A DNA stretch of 64,000 nucleotides, taken from contig CAKULF010000001.1 in the NCBI GenBank assembly GCA_934667125.1, forward strand, positions 310,001 to 374,000. Direction: 5' to 3'. The stretch's first letter is position 1. Each line of letters opens with the position of its first letter. Shown piece by piece: positions 58,864 through 64,000 of the stretch. The notes beneath the pieces were generated by a model. That model had not been told where the DNA came from, did no database searches, and saw only the letters and a list, made by a program, of their open reading frames with translations. The translations under genes were made by a program, and so were the position numbers. Origin of the DNA: an uncultured Candidatus Melainabacteria bacterium. GTDB taxonomy: Bacteria > Cyanobacteriota > Vampirovibrionia > Gastranaerophilales > Gastranaerophilaceae.

Positions 58864-60039
58864 TTATATTCCTTTCATTTCTACAAATGGAATAAATCCA
58901 AATAAATATATTTTATAATTTTTATTTGCTTTTAATTTTAATTTAAACATTGGAAACAAATTTAAAAATAAAACTTTATATGTTTTTGACTTAATTTTAA
59001 CCAAATTGAAAATCTCAAATCCCAATATTTTTACATAAGCTCTTTGCATATCTTTTCTTGTGTATTTTTTTAAATATTGAGGAAAAATTTTTATCAATAA
59101 CATAAATAATTTTGCACCTATTGAAATATTCTTTGTTTCTTTTATAGTGTCAAAAGTTATGCAAGATAAATTTTCTTTTAAAGTTTTATACGATACTTCA
59201 TCTATAGAGTAATTCTCTTTTCTTAGCTTATTATATGTATTTGCAAATTCTTCTCTAAAATTATAATTTTCAAAATATTTACATTGCTCGCTATATTGTT
59301 CTTTTATCAATTTATGAACTTCGTTCCATCTTTTTATCATTACAGGCAAATTTATGCTTGCAGCCGAAGCATTCATATTTGATAATCTATATTTATAGAA
59401 AGGTTTATTTAACCACGCAATTTTGTCGGTATTTAATAGTGACAATATTTTAAAATGGTGATCAACATAAGCACCTCTATCTTCTAAAAATCTTACGTTG
59501 TATTTGTCAAAATAGGATTTTTTATAAATGCAACTCCAAACAGATGGATGAATACTCATAAAAACAGGGTAGTCTTTTATGGAAAATAATGTATTTTCTG
59601 CCACATTATTAACCCATTTTTGCCAAAAACAAGACTTAACTATTTCATCTTCTGTTGCGGTTTTATCCCAATATTCATAATATGGAGTTTTTACAACATC
59701 AGCGCCAAGCTTTTTTGCGTATTCATACATTTCTTCATACATTGTTGGTTCAATAAAATCGTCGGATTCAATTATTGAAATGTATTCACCCTTTGCTATA
59801 TCAAGCCCTTTATTTACAGAAGCGCCATATCCGCCATTTTTTTCATGGATTGCTTTAACTCTGTTATCAGTTTGTTCGTAATGGTCAATTATAAATCTGC
59901 AAGCGTCAATATCGCCTTCATCAACCAAAATAATTTCAATATCTTTCAATGTTTGATTAACAATGCTATTTATACATTGAACAAGATATTTTTCTACTTT
60001 ATAAATCGGCACTATTACGCTTACTTTTGGACTATTCAC
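58864..60039 (-). CDS. GT2 glycosyltransferase with C-terminal triple K-x-x-L-F-G repeats
   Basis: This is a 391-residue family 2 glycosyltransferase. The GT-A domain starts 'KVSVIVPIYKVEKYLVQCIN' and has I-I-E-S-D-D-F as DxD equivalent. The last ~60 residues (331-391) contain three imperfect copies of a basic-hydrophobic segment: A-Y-V-K-I-L-G-F-E-I-F, Y-K-V-L-F-L-N-L-F-P-M-F-K, and Y-K-I-Y-L-F-G-F-I-P-F-V-E-M-K. The start is GTG 60039, overlapping gmhA by 8 nt (GTGAATAG), with an AGAGGTAG ribosome binding site. Confidence 0.86.
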   Translation of the reverse strand: MNSPKVSVIVPIYKVEKYLVQCINSIVNQTLKDIEIILVDEGDIDACRFIIDHYEQTDNRVKAIHEKNGGYGASVNKGLDIAKGEYISIIESDDFIEPTMYEEMYEYAKKLGADVVKTPYYEYWDKTATEDEIVKSCFWQKWVNNVAENTLFSIKDYPVFMSIHPSVWSCIYKKSYFDKYNVRFLEDRGAYVDHHFKILSLLNTDKIAWLNKPFYKYRLSNMNASAASINLPVMIKRWNEVHKLIKEQYSEQCKYFENYNFREEFANTYNKLRKENYSIDEVSYKTLKENLSCITFDTIKETKNISIGAKLFMLLIKIFPQYLKKYTRKDMQRAYVKILGFEIFNLVKIKSKTYKVLFLNLFPMFKLKLKANKNYKIYLFGFIPFVEMKGI

Positions 60040-60622
60040 AACAAACTACCTCTTTGTTTTCAGCTTCCAACATAGGATTCATCACGCTATATAGCATGTG
60101 GCAAATTGTCATGTGTACATCTTCTGCAACTTGCATATTATTAACATCAGCATGGATAGATACATCAACGATATTTTTTAATATACCGCCGTCAAATCCT
60201 GTTAGGGCAACTGTTTTAGCGCCTAAATCGTTTGCATATTCAATCGCTTTTACAACGTTTTTAGAATTACCGCTTCCTGAAATTCCGATTACAACATCAT
60301 CTTTTTTCAAGAAATTCTTCAATTGTTCAACAAAAACATTGTCATAGCTTACATCATTTGAATAAGCCAACATTGTTGCAACATTGTCATTTAAGCAAAT
60401 CATTTTGAAGCGAATATCTTTTTTATAGCTTAAGCCTTTGTTAAAATCGCAGGTAAAATGACTCGCAGTTGAAGCAGAACCGCCATTTCCCATAATATAG
60501 ATATGATTGCCGTTTTTTCTTGCTTCAAGCAATAAATCCGCAAATGCAATTATAGCGTTTCTGTCAAGTTCATCGATTGTTCGTTTTAACAAATCAAAAT
60601 ATTTATTAATAGCTTCTTTCAA
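60032..60622 (-). CDS. gmhA: Phosphoheptose isomerase (SIS domain)
   Basis: This converts sedoheptulose 7-phosphate to D-glycero-D-manno-heptose 7-phosphate. The protein is 197 residues. SIS-domain signatures are 'YIMGNGGSASTASHFTCDFN', 'VVIGISGSGNSKNVVKAIEY' and the C-terminal 'AEDVHMTICHMLYS' with metal/active-site His and Glu. TTG 60622 is chosen: AAAGGAAG lies 6 nt before it and it is one base after the hddA stop. A longer ATG frame (60688) would run through hddA and lacks a site. Confidence 0.9.
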   Translation of the reverse strand: MKEAINKYFDLLKRTIDELDRNAIIAFADLLLEARKNGNHIYIMGNGGSASTASHFTCDFNKGLSYKKDIRFKMICLNDNVATMLAYSNDVSYDNVFVEQLKNFLKKDDVVIGISGSGNSKNVVKAIEYANDLGAKTVALTGFDGGILKNIVDVSIHADVNNMQVAEDVHMTICHMLYSVMNPMLEAENKEVVCCE

Positions 60623-60623
60623 C

Positions 60624-61628
60624 TTAAACTTCCTTTCTGTATAAATCACGTTTATTGTAGTAAATTGCTTGCGTTCCTTTGCTATCAAAAGAAAAACTTA
60701 TTTCTTTTAAGCCGGATAATGATCTTCTTACTCTTGATCTATGTTGTTCTTCAACATAAAACAGCAAAAATCCTCCGCCGCCTGCACCAAGAAGTTTACC
60801 GCCCAAAGCCCCGTTTTGCATAGCAAGTTCGTAATAATAGTCAATATCAGGATTAGAAATTCCGTTTGCAAGTTCTTTTTTATACATCCAACCTGTGTGA
60901 AGAATTTCTCCCATTGCATTAATATTGCCTTTTAGCAATTCTTCTTTTAAATCTTTAGATAGTTGAACCATTTTATGCAAATTATTGATTTTAGCTTCAT
61001 CAGTTGTTGTATTTTTCTTTTGTTCAGCCAAAATACTGCCTGCTGCACGAGTTTTACCCGTATAAAACATTAGTAAGTTCTTTTCTAAAACTCTATATGC
61101 GTCAGTTTGCAAATACAATTTTTCAACATCCACAACGCCATCTTTTTGAAACTCAATAAAATTCAAGCCTCCGCAAGCGCAAGCGTATTGATCTTGTTTT
61201 CCAATTGGTTCTTTTAAATCTTCAATTTCAACTTTGCAAGCTAACTCTGCTATATCTTCTTTGTTCATATATTTATCTGTATAAACATTGCAAAGGTTAA
61301 TTAAACCGACTGTAAAAGCGCTTGATGAAGCTAAGCCAGTTCCTGATGGAATATCGGCGCTTGAATTAAAATCAACCCCTTTAATTCCGTATTTACCAAA
61401 CACGGTTTTAATAATCGGATGTTGAATTTCATCTATTGTTTTAGCTTGTTCTGTTTTTGAATATTTCAACAAATAAGATTCTTCATCAAAATATGGGTGC
61501 ATTGATAAATAGATATATTTGTTTATTGAAACGCTTAGCACTGAGCCGCCAAATTTTTCATAATAATTTTTTAAATCGCTACCGCCACCGGCAAAACTTA
61601 TTCTAAAAGGTGTTCTTGTAATAATCAT
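60624..61628 (-). CDS. hddA: D-glycero-alpha-D-manno-heptose 7-phosphate kinase (GHMP family)
   Basis: This is a 334-residue GHMP kinase that phosphorylates heptose 7-phosphate at C1. It begins 'IITRTPFRISFAGGGSDLKN', the HddA-type start. The ATP loop is 'SADIPSGTGLASSSAFTVGL' and the C-terminal motif 3 is 'NGALGGKLLGAGGGGFLLFY'. Operon position between the epimerase and gmhA supports the heptose assignment over other GHMP substrates. Confidence 0.9.
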   Translation of the reverse strand: MIITRTPFRISFAGGGSDLKNYYEKFGGSVLSVSINKYIYLSMHPYFDEESYLLKYSKTEQAKTIDEIQHPIIKTVFGKYGIKGVDFNSSADIPSGTGLASSSAFTVGLINLCNVYTDKYMNKEDIAELACKVEIEDLKEPIGKQDQYACACGGLNFIEFQKDGVVDVEKLYLQTDAYRVLEKNLLMFYTGKTRAAGSILAEQKKNTTTDEAKINNLHKMVQLSKDLKEELLKGNINAMGEILHTGWMYKKELANGISNPDIDYYYELAMQNGALGGKLLGAGGGGFLLFYVEEQHRSRVRRSLSGLKEISFSFDSKGTQAIYYNKRDLYRKEV

Positions 61629-61640
61629 ATTTTTATCTTT

Positions 61641-62603
61641 CTATTTTGCCTGTACGCTTAAATCTTTGTCTAAAATATATCTGATAGATTTTCTAACAGC
61701 TTCATTTGATGAAACTTTAGGATTCCAACCTAGGGCGTGGATTTTATCTAAGCTATAGCTAAACGCAGGAACATCGCCCACCCAGCCTTTATTTCCGCCT
61801 GTGTATTTAATTTGAGCATCCAATTTCATTTCTTCAATAACCATTTCAGCCATTTGACTTACTGTGGTTCTTGATTCAACACCCAAATTGAAGTAGTTGA
61901 TTTGTTCATTTGTTGTATTCCAAACCAACAAAATCGCTTCTACTAAGTCTTTTACATATAGATAAGGTTTGATTTGTGTTCCGTCGCCTAAAACTTCTAA
62001 TTCTTTATTATTTTTTCTTAATTTATTGATAAAATCATAAATAGCGCCATGGGTAGCACGTTCACCAACTACATTAGGAAATCTTGTAATCCAAGCTTTA
62101 AAGCCATAATTTTCACAAAAACTTGAAATATAAGCTTCTGAAGCTAATTTAGACGCACCATAATGAGAAATTGGGAACAATGGACCATAATCTTCGGTTA
62201 CCGAAACGCCTGTATCACCGTATATTGCTGAAGTTGAAGCAAATACAATGTTTTTAACTCCAAATTCTTTCATTCCAAGCAAAACATTGTATGTTGTAGT
62301 TAAAGTGTTATCAAAGTCTACGTTTGGATTTGCGTGGCTTTTTGCGATATCAGAATTTGCTGCCATATGGAAAACTGTATCAAAATTGCCGTTTTTAAAT
62401 ACGTCGAAAAGAGCTTCTCTATCTAAAATATCACCTTTAATAAATTTAAAATTAGGATTTTTTTGAGCTTCTTCAATATTGCTTAATCTTCCAAGTGATA
62501 AATTATCAAAAACGGTTATTTTATGCCCTAATTCGAGCAAAGCGTCGCTTAAATGGCTTCCGATAAATCCTGCACCACCTGTAATTAAAATATTTTTACT
62601 CAT
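61641..62603 (-). CDS. NAD-dependent nucleotide-sugar epimerase/dehydratase
   Basis: This is a 320-residue extended SDR. It has the Rossmann loop 'NILITGGAGFIGSHLSDALL', V-F-H-M-A-A-N-S, S-T-S-A-I-Y-G and the catalytic S-H-Y-G-A-S-K (Tyr and Lys). It most resembles UDP-glucose 4-epimerase-like proteins. In this place it might act on GDP-heptose (for example 4- or 6-epimerisation) or on another hexose nucleotide. Its ATG overlaps the hddC-gmhB stop by 8 nt (ATGAGTAA). Confidence 0.85.
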   Translation of the reverse strand: MSKNILITGGAGFIGSHLSDALLELGHKITVFDNLSLGRLSNIEEAQKNPNFKFIKGDILDREALFDVFKNGNFDTVFHMAANSDIAKSHANPNVDFDNTLTTTYNVLLGMKEFGVKNIVFASTSAIYGDTGVSVTEDYGPLFPISHYGASKLASEAYISSFCENYGFKAWITRFPNVVGERATHGAIYDFINKLRKNNKELEVLGDGTQIKPYLYVKDLVEAILLVWNTTNEQINYFNLGVESRTTVSQMAEMVIEEMKLDAQIKYTGGNKGWVGDVPAFSYSLDKIHALGWNPKVSSNEAVRKSIRYILDKDLSVQAK

Positions 62604-63870
62604 TATCTACTCCTTTTAAAATATAATTAACAGCGTCTTTTAAGTCTTGTGCTATATAATCTGCACCAAAATCTTCTTTTATTGATATTGTTTTACAATT
62701 AGCATTTTTTCCTGCTTCGATATCCCTTTTGCTATCGCCTATCATCCAAGATTTTTCTAAATCAATGTTTAAATCTTTTGTTGCGGAAAATAACATGCCT
62801 GCTTTTGGTTTTCGGCATTCGCAATCGATTTTCAATTCTTTAATTTCGCCATCAAAACCTTTTTCAGGATGATGTGGGCAATAATAAATTCCGTTTAAAT
62901 AAGCATGTTGCTCGCCCAAAAGTGTTTCCATTTTTTTATGAGTATTTTCAACTTCTTCAAAAGTTACAAACCCTTTTGCAATCATTGGTTGATTGGTTAC
63001 AACAACGGATAAATAATCACTTTTATTTATTGATTTTATAGCGTCAGCTACCCCATCCAATAGTTCAAAATCCTTACATAAAGGCTTTGAATCCATATTT
63101 TTATTGATAACTCCATCTCTATCAAGAAAAATGCAAGGACGTTTGTTTTGTTTATTTAATCTTGCAACTTTGCCTGTTAAAAAATCATTTTTAACAGCTT
63201 CAAATCTGTCTGCTGTTCCCATATCTTTAATATATTCAGGGGTTTTATAGCCGATTAAAGTTTCGCCTGCTTCAACAACTTTTGACAAAATATGTTTTCC
63301 AAAATCTTGCGAAATACCCTCTTCAATATATTGAAATATTTTTGGTGAAAAAATATAAACCGCTGCATTTACTAAGTTTTGATAATATTCGCCATTTTGA
63401 TGAGGTTTAGGTAAAACCTTAGTAACTTTATTATTTTTATTTATTTCCAATAAATCGCTATCGTAAGGATGATCGTTAGGGTGAATAATCGTTGTTCCGA
63501 TTGAATTATATTGCTTATCAAATTCAATAAATGAAGCAATATCAAAATCCATAACAACATCGCCATAAAAAACTAAAAATCTATCGTTTAATTTACCCTC
63601 TAAAAGCTTCAAACTTCCAGCTGTTCCTAATGGATAAGGTTCAACAACATGATGAATTTTTACACCAAACTTAGAACCATCTTCAAAATATTCTTCAATA
63701 ACATTTGCCAAATGGCCCGACAAAATAAAAACTTCATCAACGCCATATCTTTTTGCTAAATCAATTTGATGTTCAAGCAAAGGTTTGTCGCCAATTTTTA
63801 CCATTGGTTTTGGAATATCTTTAAGTCCAAGCCTTGTGCCTTTTCCTCCTGCAATAATAACTAATTGCAT
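62596..63870 (-). CDS. Fused heptose-1-phosphate nucleotidyltransferase and heptose-bisphosphate phosphatase
   Basis: This is a 424-residue bifunctional enzyme. Residues 1 to about 230 are an HddC-like nucleotidyltransferase ('VIIAGGKGTRLGLKDIPKPM', F-Y-G-D-V-V-M-D). Residues about 245-424 are a GmhB-type HAD phosphatase: F-L-D-R-D-G-V-I-N (D250, D252), V-V-T-N-Q-P, the zinc ligands C331, H333, C350, C352 and W-M-I-G-D-S-K-R-D-I. With gmhA and hddA it completes synthesis of GDP-D-glycero-alpha-D-manno-heptose. A strong GGAGGTGGG ribosome binding site precedes ATG 63870. The ATG overlaps the previous stop (TAATG). Confidence 0.9.
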   Translation of the reverse strand: MQLVIIAGGKGTRLGLKDIPKPMVKIGDKPLLEHQIDLAKRYGVDEVFILSGHLANVIEEYFEDGSKFGVKIHHVVEPYPLGTAGSLKLLEGKLNDRFLVFYGDVVMDFDIASFIEFDKQYNSIGTTIIHPNDHPYDSDLLEINKNNKVTKVLPKPHQNGEYYQNLVNAAVYIFSPKIFQYIEEGISQDFGKHILSKVVEAGETLIGYKTPEYIKDMGTADRFEAVKNDFLTGKVARLNKQNKRPCIFLDRDGVINKNMDSKPLCKDFELLDGVADAIKSINKSDYLSVVVTNQPMIAKGFVTFEEVENTHKKMETLLGEQHAYLNGIYYCPHHPEKGFDGEIKELKIDCECRKPKAGMLFSATKDLNIDLEKSWMIGDSKRDIEAGKNANCKTISIKEDFGADYIAQDLKDAVNYILKGVDNE

Positions 63871-64000
63871 TAACCCACCTCCAAGATAGTTTTGCCAAAA
63901 ATACAGATATATGCTCTTGAGCTATTAAATCTAACAGTGAGCAATTTTTTTCTAAAATCTTTTAATTTCGCAAAGAAAATTTTTCTATCTATGAGAGCTT
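63870..64000 (-). CDS. C-terminal end of an upstream operon gene (partial)
   Basis: The last 42 codons of a minus-strand gene enter from the window edge and stop at TAA 63872-63870, sharing one base with the next ATG. The peptide ends 'RAYICIFGKTILEVG', preceded by F-R-K-K-L-L-T-V-R-F. This is a basic stretch followed by I-F-G-K-T-I, a diverged version of the module found in the other operon proteins. It is probably another glycosyltransferase, but its catalytic part is outside the window. No stop occurs in this frame, while both other frames stop within a few codons of the edge. Confidence 0.6.
   Translation of the reverse strand, partial: ALIDRKIFFAKLKDFRKKLLTVRFNSSRAYICIFGKTILEVG

Overview
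The window is AT-rich, gene-dense bacterial DNA with short intergenic gaps. It contains one tRNA and no complete insertion sequence, prophage or CRISPR array. The gene style suggests an uncultured gut bacterium of the non-photosynthetic cyanobacterial lineage (Gastranaerophilales / 'Melainabacteria'). The reasons are the low GC, several unrelated proteins with a short N-terminal F-[TKQ]-[SG] motif, a type-IV-pilin-like protein, a Hyf-like membrane complex and a heptose/glycan operon. This assignment is inference from style; no rRNA or marker alignment was possible.

Layout. 1-4.9 kb (+): TPR protein, histidine kinase, acyl-CoA ligase, Xer recombinase, spermidine-synthase-like methyltransferase. 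4.9-8.7 kb (-): pheT and a class I aminotransferase. 8.9-10.3 kb: DHA2-type MFS exporter. 10.3-11.8 kb: a 1.5-kb gene-free tract of nested repeats built on a GATAGCC core, with a candidate structured element at 10659-10784. 11.8-17.8 kb (+): sigma factor, 4-alpha-glucanotransferase, metallophosphoesterase, MBL hydrolase, two TPR proteins, glutaredoxin. 17.8-21.4 kb: thioredoxin, endonuclease III, a ferritin-like protein lacking ferroxidase ligands, an orphan RHH regulator, a secreted GH13 enzyme and an XRE regulator. 21.4-30.9 kb (+): pseudopilin, small proteins, queA, ald-proB-proA, tRNA-Gly and an 843-aa Pro/Thr-rich lipoprotein.

31.0-38.2 kb (-): six genes in hyfB-C-E-F-G-I order. The large subunit lacks the cysteines that hold the [NiFe] site, so this is best read as an energy-converting-hydrogenase-related (Ehr) complex and not a hydrogenase. 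38.3-48.3 kb: secG, a DapL-like aminotransferase, raiA, ylxR, a GAF-GAF-GGDEF cyclase, a HepT/MntA toxin-antitoxin pair, rph, a cupin and small proteins.

48.35-64.0 kb (-): one long, tightly packed operon for a surface glycan. It begins beyond the window with a gene whose last 42 codons are visible. Four activities (GmhA, HddA, and HddC and GmhB in one fused protein) would make GDP-D-glycero-alpha-D-manno-heptose. An epimerase, GT2 glycosyltransferases, acetyltransferases, a pyruvyl-transferase-family protein, a radical SAM enzyme and a UDP-galactopyranose-mutase-like flavoprotein would build and decorate the glycan. An ABC exporter fused to a degenerate GT8 domain would move it across the membrane.

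The most unusual signal is a short basic-hydrophobic module (K-[RH]-x-[KR]-[IV]-[IV]-T-[IV]-[LF]-G-x-K-[ILM]-K-like). It is attached at the N-terminus, in linkers or at the C-terminus of at least five enzymes of different folds in this operon, with diverged versions in two more. It looks like a shared membrane-docking or assembly tag.
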